NCBI GenBank assembly: GCA_963576565.1
Contig: OY755044.1
Coordinates: 53,849,783 to 53,913,782, forward strand
Direction: 5' to 3'
DNA: 64,000 bases
DNA from: Aspidapion aeneum
Taxonomy: Eukaryota; Arthropoda; Insecta; Coleoptera; Brentidae
Under the pieces are notes generated by a model that was not told the DNA's origin, ran no database searches, and saw only the letters and a list, made by a program, of their open reading frames with translations. Each line of letters starts with the position of its first letter. The stretch's first letter is position 1. Both the position numbers and the translations under genes were made by a program. Positions 1 through 11,007 of this stretch are shown here, one piece after another.

Positions 1-1823
1 TAACAATAAAAACTGTTTTGTGACACCCTCTTTTTAATGGTTTACCAAAAAAATTGGCATGGCTGTCCAGTGGCGGTACCAGGATTTTCAGAGAGGAGGA
101 GTCAAGGAGGTATCAAAAACCAATCCAAAAATTTTTGGAAATGAATACCAGGGGCGTCCTTGTTTATTTTTACAAAAATTAAATTGTTAATACCTAATAG
201 AAAACTTTCCAATTCCCCTTTAAATGTACTGTTGGGTCCTGTCATGTCCTGTCGGTTCCAGTTCGTTTCCTTTTAGGACTTTTTTTTTAAATTTGTACAG
301 TGTATTGTGTGAGAAATCTATTTAAACACACTTTATCGACTATTTTGGCGGGACTGATGCCCTTGATCCCCCCCCCCCTATGTAAGACGTCGCGTCTACT
401 ACCCCCAGCCCTCCTCCCCACCAAAAACGAATGACCTTATCCACTGGTACCGTAAAATTTTTGTGCCAATTTTGGTTAAAACCGGTTTTTGAGTTATTTT
501 GTCCTAGACAGACAGACACCATCACATAATGGTAGTTTTTTGTAAACCAAAATAACTTATTTTGGATGAAAGAAAAGTTTTATCTACGATATGGAAAGCT
601 AGCTGAGACCCTGATTGTCTTAAGTAAGTGCTGCGAGCACATTTTAAATACGGTGCTTAATAATTGAAGCACTTTATAAAGGAAGCTTGGTAACAGCAGA
701 GAGAGACAAGAGAGCTTGCAAGCACTTTAAAGAAGGGATAAAGTGTGTTGCTTGCCACTCGTGGGCAGGTGTTGAATCTACCGACAACGGCTCACGATAT
801 TTATGTGACATTTACAACTTGGACGATTTCGAATTAGCAACTTTTATGCAAATACTTAACCGTACTTTTTTGAATGATTTAAACATTTTTGTAAAATTTT
901 TACATTAAAATTTAAATACGGCCAAACTAGGCTTGATTTTATAAAAGTAATTGATGTTTAGTTGGCGCCGAGGTTGGGAGCTCACAGTTAAAAGTTCACA
1001 ATTAGGCGTTCACAAACTCAGTTTATTTTTATCGCTCTATCTAAGGATAATGTAAAATCAATCAGTGGACTTAAAAACAGCTGATATATACTATATATAT
1101 TTAATTTAGAAACGTATTTTCTTGATAATATTATTTTCTCTCAAAGCAAGAATGTTTTTTATTTTCTTGATATATAGTTTTGAAAGAAGACTATTTCAAA
1201 ACAAAAAACAGTTTTCAAAACAAGTGTTTAAGGTTTCTTGAATATATTGATCTACCTAAAGAAAAACCATTCTAAATATTAAACAAAGAATTTGTCACAC
1301 TAAAAAAAATAATCAACTGTATTGAAAAAATACTAATTTTCCTGATCGCGCAACGTAAAATGTTTCAAATCGAGATAACGATCAACTTTTTCGAGCAAGA
1401 CATTTTCTTCTCTTAAATCAACTAATATTTGAAAAACTTTTCATCATTATCTATTTTTTGGACTGACAAAAGCTTTTTGACAATAATTTGGCAAACAAAT
1501 AAATAAAATGCGTATGTGCAAAATGTAAATATAATCTAAATGCGCTAAATATACAGATTATGTTTTAATGTAGTTTTCTACATATTACTTTTAGCCAACG
1601 TCCAAGAAATGAGACACAGCAATAAACTACTGTTTTGAGCCCAGTAATCACAAAAGTCCACTTGTTTTGTTATCTTATCATGACATCACACTATTTTTAC
1701 CTTCCTAGTCCGCACAGCAATGGCTAGACAAGGTATTATTATCGACGACAAAATATTTTGTTTTGAGATAACGCCGAAAATATGTTATTTGAGTGTATTT
1801 TGATCTATATTAGCAAGGTGATG
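1..1823. other. AT-rich interval without a recognisable gene
   Basis: I see no credible gene here. A lone hAT-like terminus, CAGTGGCGGTACCAGG, begins at 68, but no matching second end is visible. A C-homopolymer lies near 369-377. The short open frame at 687-908 is cysteine-containing but has no recognisable domain, and the rest is simple AT-rich sequence. Confidence 0.5.
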
Positions 1824-1831
1824 TCTGTCTG

Positions 1832-2013
1832 CATAGGCGTATATACGGGAGGGGGGGGGGCGGTCCTCCCCCCAAGCTAAGATTTTTTTGGATATTATAC
1901 ATATTTCATGAATACAAACATAAAATAGCCTAAAATACAGCCTCATGAGGTCTCGGGGCCCCCCCAAAACTGCCTCGGGCCCACCCCGAAACTTTTTTCT
2001 ATATACGCCACTG
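1832..2013. mobile_element. hAT-like MITE, 182 bp, 8-bp TSD
   Basis: The termini are CATAGGCGTATATA at the left and TATATACGCCACTG at the right, an imperfect inverted repeat beginning with CA as in hAT elements. An identical 8-bp duplication, TCTGTCTG, flanks the element at 1824-1831 and 2014-2021. The interior is G-rich on the left and C-rich on the right and has no coding capacity. The class assignment rests on TSD length and the CA termini. The duplicated word is itself a simple repeat, which weakens the TSD slightly. Confidence 0.72.
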
Positions 2014-2280
2014 TCTGTCTGTGTAGAAACTTTCGTTTCTGAGATATTTACAAAATAGTGTTTTCAATGCTGATATAGGATGGAATGTCCTAATGGGCTA
2101 GGAAGGTATCAGATCCGTCATGGATCCATTTATTATTATATTTCTAGTGCGACTGGTGTAATTTGGAAAATGCAATTTGCGTAAAATAATTACTGACCAC
2201 ACTGCACGGATAATGATAATTTTACGATGAGTTTTTATACCAACTACTATCTATTGAGACATACGCACATCTCTTATATT

Positions 2281-3010
2281 ATACAGGGGTTCTCAAAGTT
2301 GAGTCATTTATTCTAACAGGTTATAGAACTCGTAAAAATAAGTAATTGTACCAAAAATCATTTATAAAAGTTGCAGAATAAAGAAGTTATTAACAATTCG
2401 AAAAATGTAAAATTTAAAAACTGTAAGACCTGACCTTTTGATATTCTCGACCAGTACGTTATCAATGTTTTGTTTACTATTGATACTGTGTATGACTAAT
2501 CTTTTGTAGAATACAAATTACTCATCATTTTTTCATTCATTGTACGGTTTTCAGTGAAAATTTCGATTTGACTAAATAATAATAATGTAAATAATTCGCC
2601 AAATTGCGAGATATTTTTTTTTGGGTTAATATTATGTCCACTAGTTCATTGTTTTCATATACATGTGCCATTTTCATAGCACAAAATGCAAAATTTAGCG
2701 AATTACTTACAACTGGTCAAGTCCAAATTCTCACTGAAAACCGTCCAATGGATGCATAAATGTTGAGTAATTTGTATTGTACAAAAATATGAGCAATACC
2801 CAGAAGCACCAGTAAACAAAACATTGATAACGCAGTGGTCGAGAATATCAAAAATCAGGTCTTAAAATTTTGAAATTTGACATCTTTTGTTTTTTTAATA
2901 ACTTTTTTATTCTGCAACTTTTATGAAAACGATTTTTGGTACATTTACTTATTTTTACGAGTTCTACAACCTGTTAAAATAAATTACTCAACTTTGAGAA
3001 CACCCTGTAT
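2281..3010. repeat. Long foldback element (about 290-bp arms)
   Basis: The left arm, from about 2281 to 2575, reappears inverted at about 2700 to 3010. Landmarks shared in inverted order are the terminal ACAGGG..GTTCTC, the AAAGTTGAGT box, GCAGAATAAA, the GTTTTGTTTACT box and the inner GTACGGTTTTCAGTG. The arms have diverged by point changes and small indels, and the loop is about 125 bp. There is no coding capacity. Half of the same family recurs at 23060-23354. The ACAGGG-type terminus is shared by other repeats in this window (3222, 40860, 61375). Confidence 0.8.
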
Positions 3011-3432
3011 ATTATATTACACGTTCCTTGCAACTAAAACCAAGTTTTTCATACAAATTTTCTTAGAGAAGCAATTTTTTTGCGTCGTAAAATTGGTCAA
3101 GTTTTAATTATTTAAATCAGCGGCAAACATGCAACTAGTTTGCCAATTTGACCGATCTTGTAGTTACAATATTAGCGAAGTTAGCAATACAGTGTTGACA
3201 TAATCTGGGACACCCTGTATAATCATGATCTTTAACTTGTATACTTCCACCCTCAACTCATAAGGGACCATAATTAAATTACATAACGCTCAAGGGGAGG
3301 GGGGTTTTAGCCTGGCGTTACACTTAATGATTATTTTATGTATTTTTTTTAAAAATGCGTTACATACAAGGGGGTGGGGGGGTCAAAAATTTAAGAATGC
3401 GCCTTAGCCTTAACTGCTTTATGGGTATATAT
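3011..3432. other. Intergenic, with a degenerate repeat end
   Basis: Bases 3110-3222 resemble, inverted, the arm of the foldback at 60707-61375. Both share a TTGCTA..CGCTAAC..CTACAAG box and end in ACACCCTGTAT. G-runs occur near 3294 and 3370. No gene is seen. Confidence 0.4.
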
Positions 3433-3921
3433 GCCCACAGTAGGTGTACAATTTTTTTACAGGACTCCACAGGACCCCCACAGGACTATACAGGACTCCG
3501 CAGGACTGCGCAGGACTATACAGGACTTCCACAGCACTATACAAGACTTCCACACAGCGGCGTAGCGTGGGGTTCGTCGCCCCGCCCCGGAAGTACTGGC
3601 GCCCCACGGGTGCCCTAAGCGTGATGAAGATGATGAAGTAGTAGGGCCGCAAAAGGCAAATCGGCTGTCTAAGAAAAACGAGAGTTAAAACATGAAGACC
3701 TGTTTTTTTGGTCGCGAATTTTTTTATGGGCGTCCTTTTCAGACTATACAGGACCCGCAGCCCACGAGAAAGAGTCTTTATCGTTGGCTGCGACAGGACC
3801 CCACAGGCAGGACTATTATAGTCCTGTATAATACAGGATATGGACAGGACAGTACAGAACCAAAAATTTATTAAAGTCCTGTAGGACGGTGTACAAATTT
3901 GGTGCAGCTGATCACCCCTCG
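3433..3921 (-). mobile_element. Family A foldback-like element, copy 1 (one end truncated)
   Basis: This is the reverse-orientation copy of the element at 5134-5599. Its arms consist of repeated CAGGACTATACAGGAC-type modules, converging on a GC-rich core with GCGGCGTAGCGTG at about 3550. The right end has the 17-bp terminus CAGCTGATCACCCCTCG, ending at 3921. The left end starts at GCCCACAGTAGGTG and lacks the outer 17 bp. Open frames here are translations of the repeats and are not genes. Confidence 0.68.
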
Positions 3922-5133
3922 ACATATACGTAATTTACGTACCTTGCTACCCTATAATTTAGCTATGCACTGAGAATCCAAAGTTCATTGTTTATTTTCA
4001 TCCTGCTCTCTTCTTAGTAGAGAGTTAAAAATAAATATGCTTCAATTATTTTGATGTAATATGAATGTAATACAAGCAAATAGTCAAGATAACATTGCAG
4101 GCGAGTTTATAAAACCTCATCAAAATAAGAGGTCGTCAAACACAAAAGAGGTCAATAAACCAAAAAATATACCTTCGCGGTGTGCTGGGCCATCTCGGAC
4201 TGATTTCCAACAAAATACGCAGTAGACTGTTTTGTTTTCCTGCTATGTTCCAAACAATCCTGCACTGTATTCTTTCCGTCTCTCTTTAGGGCGCTTTAAA
4301 GTTGGCAAGTATGAGCAAGATAGGTACATGTATACGTAGAGCCAAATACTCTCCGGTGTGGTGTGGGACAGAGAAAGGTCGAAGCATCGACTGAAGAAGG
4401 GCCTAGATGGTCAGGTTGTAACTCAATAAAACAAAATGCATTTTAGACGAGCTCAAATAAATTATTATTATTATTATTATCTAGACGAAAACAGTACTTT
4501 ATACAACTAGTGGCTAAATTAGTGCAAAAAAAGATAAATCTTTGTGTACGAGGGGAGAAAATCGGGTATAGAACATTGACTGTTAGACGCCATTGTCATG
4601 GGTGTAGTACGAATTTTGAGTGTTTAATTTCGTCGTGATCGATAAAGGATGTCCATATTTATCAATTTTTTTGACAGTGGAATTTCGCTGCTCAACTTTA
4701 AAGAAAATACCGCTTTAATTGATTTTTATAGTATACATGTAGCGTATAAACTTTAGCTAACAGCTAGAGTTGTTTCTCAGGGTAAATTCCATTTAGAGGA
4801 AGTAAAAACAAAAACAGCCTTTTATTTCGAGGTCCTTTGGGTAACATTGAGACATTTGTTAATAACATTAAGACATCTTTCTTAATGAACGTGAATTTGC
4901 GCTAAGCTTTTTAAGAAAGAGTAAAAAGAGTTAAAGGCCAATTTTATTTCCAGATGTTTTTGTGATTTCCAAAAAATATACATTAAAATGATTTTGTCGA
5001 ATTCTAGTTAAAATTATTACATCAAAAAGGCTATATTTCTTCAAGTATTCATTGAAAATTAAGTTTGATTTTAATATTCAATAGGTTCTTCCTGTGCGGT
5101 AAATTGGCGAACCGAACTGCCATATACGTATGT
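3922..5133. other. Intergenic; microsatellite-tailed fragment
   Basis: No gene is recognised. A (TTA)n run near 4457-4480 follows a moderately GC-rich stretch (about 4200-4450) and could be the 3' tail of an old retroelement. No coding homology is visible to confirm it. Confidence 0.35.
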
Positions 5134-5599
5134 CGAGGGGTGATCAGCTGAACCAACTTTGTACACCGTCCTACAGGAATTTAATAAATTTTTGGTTCTG
5201 TACTGTCCTGTCCATATCCTGTATTATACAGGACTATAATAGTCCTGCCTGTGGGGTCCTGTCGCAGCCAACGATAAAGACTCTTTCTCGTGGGCTGCGG
5301 GTCCTGTATAGTCTGAAAAGGACGCCCATAAAAAAATTCGCGACCAAAAAAAAAGGTCTTCATGTTTTAACTCTCGTTTTTCTTAGACAGCCGATTTGCC
5401 TTTTGCAGCCCTACTACTTCATCATCTTCATGATGCTTAGGGCACCCATGGGGCGCCAGTACTCCCGGGGCGGGGCGACGAACCCCACGCTACGCCGCTG
5501 TGTGGAAGTCTTCTATAGTGCTGTGGAAGTCCTGTATAGTCCTGTGGGAGTCCTGTAAAAAAAATTGTACACCTACTGTGGGCAGCTGATCACCCCTCG
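5134..5599 (+). mobile_element. Family A foldback-like element, copy 2 (both ends present)
   Basis: The element is bounded by perfect 17-bp inverted termini, CGAGGGGTGATCAGCTG and CAGCTGATCACCCCTCG. A TGTACACC box lies just inside each end. The arms carry degenerate CCTGTATAGTCCTGT modules in convergent orientation. The core contains GCGACC(A)nGGTC near 5340 and the GC-rich CCCCACGCTACGCCGCTG near 5485. Flanks TACGTATG and TACCTATG could be an imperfect 8-bp TSD with one extra base on each side. The open frame at 5130-5558 is repeat translation. Confidence 0.75.
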
Positions 5600-5639
5600 G
5601 TATACCTATGTAGGGTTGCCATATGTCCTTTTTTTCAAC

Positions 5640-6650
5640 TGACAGTCCGTTATTTTAAGGTCGTCCGTTTGTCCGACCCGTTAAACAAAACATGTCTGTC
5701 CGTTATTTTTTCTTATAAAAATTATATTGTATAAAGGTCCATATAGTAGAGTAAATTTGTAAAATAAAGCTGCAAACGGGTATATTTTTTTATATTTGGC
5801 ATAGTAGTACCTAAACCCAAAAGCTAAATTTTCATTCGAGGATCCCTGATTTTCTGGCCTCAGAATCCAAGATGGCGGCTGTCAAAGTTAAGAAAAAAAA
5901 TGATTTCCTTGTTTTAAGAGAAATTAAATTAATTTTGATAAATTTACTTTAAGTGGGACCTACTCAATTCAAAAATGTAAAAAAAATTTACACCTGTCAC
6001 TGCAAAACAAAATGGCGGCTATATTTGAAAAAAATAATTTTTCTTTGATATTTTCTGTATTTTTTGTGCGATATTTACTTTTGAAACCTCATGTTAAAGC
6101 TACTGACCAGCTCTTTAAACATGCTTAAAAGAAATGATTAGTTTCCCAGCCGACACAAAGATGGCGCTTAATTTGTCAAAAATAAAACAGACCTTTTCAA
6201 CCTGTAGATTTTATCAGTCGTAAGCCAGATTGTGTAAAAATTCATAAAAAGTTACAATTTCACATTTAACATTTTAAGATAGCGGCCGAAGTTCAGATAA
6301 AAAAGTTATTTTTTTGTTCTTTTTTAACACAACTAGTATTGCCGTGTAATGTATCGATTTATACTAAATGGGGGTCGCCGATTTTAAATATTTGATAATA
6401 AATGACATATGTCTATTATTATCCAAGATGGCGGCGTTCAAAATATAAATACAACAGTATCTTTTTGGTTTGGTAATTTTTTTTACCAAGATATGTAGTT
6501 TTATATTAACATTAATTAGTTTTAAATTTTAATGTACAAAAAAAATATAATTTATTTATTTTTTAAAGATGGCGGCCGAAAAAGTAAAGAAAACATTTTC
6601 TTGTGAAACATAACACAGATCTTTTAAAAATGTCAAAAAAGTTGACATAT
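5640..6650 (+). repeat. Degenerate ~145-bp tandem modules carrying AAGATGGCGGC
   Basis: AAGATGGCGGC or near variants occur at about 5870, 6011, 6161, 6277, 6424 and 6567, so spacing is mostly 140-150 bp. Each copy is followed by an A-rich stretch. The first four modules recur inverted at 11330-11870. No coding sequence is seen. The motif matches the vertebrate YY1 core, whose fly counterpart is Pho; functional binding is only inference. Confidence 0.65.
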
Positions 6651-6865
6651 GTTACGTGCCGGGTGATTTGAATAAATTGACCATATTTTACTTAATAGCT
6701 ATCTCCGTTTATATTGATCTAACAGTAGCGTTTAAATTAGCAAAGTTAAATAATTTTTCCTAGATTATCCGAATCTGATGTCAAAAATGACATATGTCAT
6801 ACACTTGTCAAACTTTTGACATATGGTTTATTTTTTTAAATAAAACACCCTGTTTATAACTTTTT

Positions 6866-7088
6866 TAATTGATAAGGCTCATTTTTCTGATTTCAAAAAT
6901 ATATAATATGTTGACATTTAGTCCAGCCGTTATTGAAATATTTGCATTTTAATAGCATAAATAAACAATAAGGATGTTGCCATTTTGTTAATGAATAGAA
7001 TTTTTGAAATGCAAATATTTCAACAACGGCTGGACTAAATGTCAACATATTATATATTTTTGAAATCAGAAAGGGGAGCCCTATCAAT
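6866..7088. repeat. Near-perfect palindrome with ~80-bp arms
   Basis: The left arm at 6866-6949 (landmarks TTGATAAGGCTC, ATGTTGACATTTAGTCCAGC, GAAATATTTGCATTT) is repeated inverted at 7007-7088. The central ~58 bp is unique. The match is nearly perfect over the inner 63 bp, so the sequence could extrude a cruciform or RNA hairpin. The open frame on the minus strand here simply reads through the palindrome. Confidence 0.8.
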
Positions 7089-7184
7089 ATATATACTCTG
7101 CCAATATATGGGCCCCTAAGCTCACACTAGGTACTATAGTTATAGTGTACGTGTGAGCTAATATAACTAAAAACTGTAATATAT
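7089..7184 (-). repeat. Hairpin-ended repeat R, copy 2, first part (interrupted)
   Basis: This stretch is the reverse complement of the right end of the repeat at 24991-25735. It includes the hairpin at 7119-7159 with arms AGCTCACAC and GTGTGAGCT, and the CTCTGCCAATATATGGG end sequence. The copy is cut at 7184 by a gypsy insertion and resumes at 11008. Confidence 0.72.
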
Positions 7185-7618
7185 TGTTACGGGTTCACAA
7201 CGACAAATTAAAACTCGCAATTGTTGAAAACGATACGTCAATTTATTCCGACAAATTATGTACAAAAACACGCACTTAAACTTACTAATAACTTGCTAAT
7301 AATTCACTACTTTAATACGCCTATTAACTTCGCGTTAACATCTAGCGATCACTACCATTGGTTATCTCTGACTGACTCGATGCACGACGTCCGGCCCTAT
7401 ATATGAGGGTCTGCCCACTATTCGAGAATTTTCCATCCTTGTTCGATTCGGAATCATTCCGCCCTTTTCTAGAACCGGACCGTTCTCATACCAGTTTGTC
7501 ACAGATAACGCAACTAAAACCTAGATTAAGAATACAACCATAAAATACGTCAACCTAATACTACACTAAACCTAAATAAATTCTAACTATAAAATTTAAA
7601 TAACTTAAATTTGTAACA
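7185..7618 (-). repeat. 3' LTR of the deleted gypsy copy
   Basis: This 434-bp LTR has TG..CA ends (TGTTAC..GTAACA). It matches 10574-11007 without a difference that I could find, and is related to the 416-bp LTRs at 34256 and 40242. The central segment differs by substitutions and an indel, so the two elements belong to separate subfamilies. Confidence 0.92.
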
Positions 7619-7649
7619 CTATCGTCCTCTTCAGGTTTGATCGTCTCGA

Positions 7650-9170
7650 TCAACATTTCCCAGGTAAGGTTTTAGTCTGTCTAGATGAACAACTTTCATC
7701 TTGGACTTCGGGCTTTTCTGGATTCGGTAGACTATATACATCATTAATTCTCTTAACAACTTTATAAGGCCCTTCCCATGGTGGTGTCAACTTAGGTGAT
7801 CTTCCTTTCTTGCGTTGAGGATTGTACAGCCAGACTTGATCATTCTCTTTGAACCCTGAAGAGTTTGCTTTCAGGTCATACCTCGCTTTCATGCGGTCAC
7901 TGGCTATTTCTATTCGCTCTCTAACCACTTCATGGATATCGTGCAGCTTTTGCCTTAAACGTTCGACATAGTCATTAACCTCTAAGTGTTCTTCTTCAGT
8001 TGAACCAAACATGATATCACATGGTAAACGCAGTTCTCTACCAAACAGGATACTAGATGGAGTAGCTCCTGTCGTATTGTGAATGGCGGTTCTATAGGCC
8101 ATCAAAAACAATGGAATATATTGGTCCCAATCTGTTTGGTGCTCATCAACAACTTTGCAAAGATGTTCTTCTATTGTTTTATTAAATCTTTCAACCATGC
8201 CATCTGACTGCGGATGTAAAGCAGTAGTCCGTGTTTTATGTATTCCTAAAAGGTCACAGAGATTCTGGAAGAGCTTTAATTCAAAGTTTCTTCCTTGATC
8301 TGAATGTAGTTCCAAAGGAATGCCAAATCGGCTGAAAACATCATTTACCAGAACTTCTGCAACTGTAGCGGCCTCTTGGGTAGGCAAAGCAAAAACTTCT
8401 GGCCATTTGCTATAGTAATCCATGACAACAAGGGTGTATTTGTTGCCCTTTTTAGTTTCTGGAAATGGTCCGGCCACATCAATAGCAATGCGTTCGAATG
8501 GCAGACCTACGTTATATTGTTTCATTTGACCTCTGGACCTTGTTTTGGGACCTTGGCTGGCTGCACAAGTCGAACATCGGCGGCACGAGTTTTTCACATC
8601 TTGAAAGTAATTGACCCAATAAAATCGGTTTCGAATTTTGTCCATGGTTTTATTTATGCCTAGGTGCGCGCCTGATTTTCCACCACGGCATTCTGCCATT
8701 ATATTGTCTACCATGCTCCTAGGAACCACTACTTGATTAATCACAGTAAGGCCATCGGCACTTTCCCAGGCACGTTTAAGGATGTTTTCTTCTACTATCA
8801 GTGAATCCCATTGTGCCCACAGTGATTTGAATATCACACCTTGGTTTACGATATCTTGCCATGATGGTCGTGGCTTGTTCTCTTCTTTCAATCGCAAGAT
8901 AGGTCCTACATCTTTGTCGTCAAGTTGTGTGGTTCTAATTGAAACCGACATCCATTTTTCATCTGGTTCTAATTTTATCTGACGCACGTAGTTAATTCCT
9001 TCTTTCTGGTCAATTCTCCTGCAATGTTTACAATCTTCAGGGCAAGGTCTTCTGGACAATGCATCTGCATTATTATGCACCCTTCCCGCTTGGTGCCTAA
9101 TTTGATAATGGTATTGTTGTAGCTTTTCTATCCATCTCGCGACTTGCCCCTGCTCTTTGTTGACGAACAA
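7650..9170 (-). pseudogene. gypsy pol remnant: RNase H tail and integrase
   Basis: After about eight out-of-frame codons the frame enters the end of RNase H (QVARWIEKLQQYHYQ, NADALSRR). It continues through the HHCC finger (HLGINKT .. CRRCSTC) and the integrase core: D in IDVAGPFP, D in HSDQGRNF, E in GMVERFNKTIEEH. Compared with the copy at 38271-40229, a 4-bp TATA insertion near 7735 shifts the last ~35 codons. Reverse transcriptase and protease are absent because of the internal deletion, so this copy cannot make its own reverse transcriptase. The integrase core itself appears conserved. Confidence 0.9.
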
Positions 9171-9882
9171 TTAATTCTGACCAATGTAAATTTCGCAAGT
9201 GTTCGTCTCCATACCTTCTTTCTAGCGCTGCCACTAAAGCGTTATAATTCTGTTTTTGTTCGACTGGAATGGACCGTAAAAGTCCGAGTGCAGGTTCCCG
9301 TAGAGCTACTAACAACGCTCTAGCTTTTTCGTCCTCGTCCCAACCATTTGCAGCGGCGGCAGCTTTAAATTGTTGTTTGTAGGTGGACCAGGAGGACGTA
9401 GGAGAATTCACAACACATCCCTGAGCTTTTACTTTGTTATGTTCTTTCTGAAGCTGTATAAGCTGTTTTGACACATCCTGGAGCTTTTCTGCCACTGTTT
9501 GAAAAACTTCTTCTCTTACATTCTGTAGCTTGGTCTCCACTTTTTCTTCAACATTCTGCAATTTGTTCTGTAACGTTTCTTCTACATTCTGCAATTTGTT
9601 TTGTACCTTTTCTTCTACATTCTGCATTCTCTGAGTTATTTCTTCCTTAAGATCTTCGCTTGCTGCCTTGAACTCTCCTCTAAGCTGCTCGGAGTTGCTC
9701 TTTATTTGATCGAAGTTTTCTTGAATGCCATCTAATCTTTGCTCAAATGTCTGTTTCATATCGTTTTGGTTTTGTTCAATGGTCTGTCTTATATCGTTCT
9801 GGTTTTGAGCCATTTGAGCTGCTAGAGCCTGCATCATTTTAGTTAGATCTTCCATCTTTGCCGATCCTTGTCTAGTAAGCAT
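9097..9882 (-). pseudogene. gypsy gag, 3'-truncated by deletion
   Basis: The start is the ATG at 9882, giving MLTRQGSAKMEDL. The N-terminal ~150 residues form a predicted coiled coil with QNQND and QNVEEKV(Q/E)NKLQ repeats, as in the complete copy at 35433. The capsid-like segment (WSTYKQQFKAAAAANGW, EPALGLLRSIP) follows. After the deletion junction near 9150 the frame reads pol sequence out of phase for about 18 codons and stops. The CCHC zinc knuckle and protease are lost. Compared with the 35433 copy, a short segment just before the capsid-like region (about 9410) is also missing. Confidence 0.9.
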
Positions 9883-9887
9883 CAACT

Positions 9888-10553
9888 TCCTGATAAATCA
9901 CTTAAAATGTTAATTTTTTTGGTCTATAAAGCTAATGTCGTAGTCGGTTTTGTTTTTTTTTTTCAATATCTCCTCTGATTCTTAAATAGGACCTAATGGA
10001 ATGTTCTAGAATATACTAGTAAATGTCACTCTTTCTGCTACTAGGCAAATGTAGAAGCCAGTTTTTGATTATCTCTTTTGGTTCTCGAATAGATCGTCGT
10101 AGAATGTTATGGAATATTCTAGAAATTCTTTCTAATTATCACTATTTAAATATTTAAATAACTTAGCTAATGTCGAAGTCGGTTTTTGGATATCTCTTCT
10201 AGTTTTTGAATAGAACGTCGTAGAATGTTATGGAATCTTCTAGATATTCTTTTTAGTTCTTACTTTTGAAATTACTAAGCTAATGTCAAAGTCGCTTTTT
10301 GGATATTTCTTCTGGTTTTCGAATAGAACGTCGTAGAAAGTGATGGAATATTCTAGAAATTCTTTCTAATTCTTACTTTTTAACTAACTAAGCTAATATC
10401 GAAGTCGATTCTTAAATATCTCTTTTGATTTTTGAATAAATCAATATCGAACTTCTTCGAATATTCTGGAAAAATCACTTACTGTTTTTCTGTCCAGTTG
10501 TCCTAGCCGGTGGTACTATGTAAGGATAGTCTTTGCACTATTTATTTCTTTTA
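9888..10553 (-). repeat. gypsy untranslated leader with five ~114-bp modules
   Basis: The leader between the primer site and gag carries five degenerate repeats. Each contains a GTCGAAGTCGG-type box (near 9937, 10051, 10165, 10284 and 10398) and a TTCTAGA/GAATGTTATGGAAT box. The same five modules occur in the complete copy at about 34900-35400. No ORF lies here. Confidence 0.75.
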
Positions 10554-10555
10554 AT

Positions 10556-10571
10556 CCCACTTCTGACACCA
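10556..10571 (-). promoter_or_regulatory. Primer-binding site, tRNA-Leu type
   Basis: The plus strand reads CCCACTTCTGACACCA, matching a tRNA-Leu 3' end including CCA, two bases inside the LTR. The corresponding site at 34674 in the other copy has one mismatch in the inner part. Confidence 0.82.
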
Positions 10572-10573
10572 AT

Positions 10574-11007
10574 TGTTACGGGTTCACAACGACAAATTAA
10601 AACTCGCAATTGTTGAAAACGATACGTCAATTTATTCCGACAAATTATGTACAAAAACACGCACTTAAACTTACTAATAACTTGCTAATAATTCACTACT
10701 TTAATACGCCTATTAACTTCGCGTTAACATCTAGCGATCACTACCATTGGTTATCTCTGACTGACTCGATGCACGACGTCCGGCCCTATATATGAGGGTC
10801 TGCCCACTATTCGAGAATTTTCCATCCTTGTTCGATTCGGAATCATTCCGCCCTTTTCTAGAACCGGACCGTTCTCATACCAGTTTGTCACAGATAACGC
10901 AACTAAAACCTAGATTAAGAATACAACCATAAAATACGTCAACCTAATACTACACTAAACCTAAATAAATTCTAACTATAAAATTTAAATAACTTAAATT
11001 TGTAACA
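10574..11007 (-). repeat. 5' LTR of the deleted gypsy copy
   Basis: This is the second 434-bp LTR, indistinguishable by eye from 7185-7618. It contains a TATATA box region (CCTATATATGAG near 10790) and, read on the minus strand, GAGTCAGTCAG initiator-like repeats. The open frame at 10610-10795 is an LTR shadow. Confidence 0.92.

Larger units (their letters stand above)
7185..11007 (-). mobile_element. Ty3/gypsy LTR retrotransposon, internally deleted copy
   Basis: The element runs on the minus strand between two 434-bp LTRs, 7185-7618 and 10574-11007, that look identical by eye. It contains gag and the RNase H-integrase end of pol but lacks everything between. The junction at 9147-9150 falls on GGGG, which in the complete copy occurs both in gag (36216-36219) and in RNase H (38714-38717). 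That implies a 2498-bp microhomology deletion. It inserted into repeat R: an uninterrupted paralogue at about 25605-25650 aligns across the site. Flanking 4-mers are ATAT and ATAA. Confidence 0.92.

Noticed and set aside
687..908. Small open frame with several cysteines
   Set aside because: No recognisable domain, non-ATG first codon, and no splice or neighbour support.
3355..3925. Open frames on both strands
   Set aside because: They are translations of CAGGACTATA modules in the family A element, overlap each other and have no protein-like composition.
5130..5558. 142-codon open frame
   Set aside because: It reads through family A from inside its TIR. The opposite-strand frame is equally open.
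6893..7087. 64-codon frame on the minus strand
   Set aside because: It spans the palindrome and exists because the arms mirror each other.
7221..7406. 61-codon frame, repeated exactly at 10610-10795
   Set aside because: Both are the same stretch of the gypsy LTR on its antisense strand.
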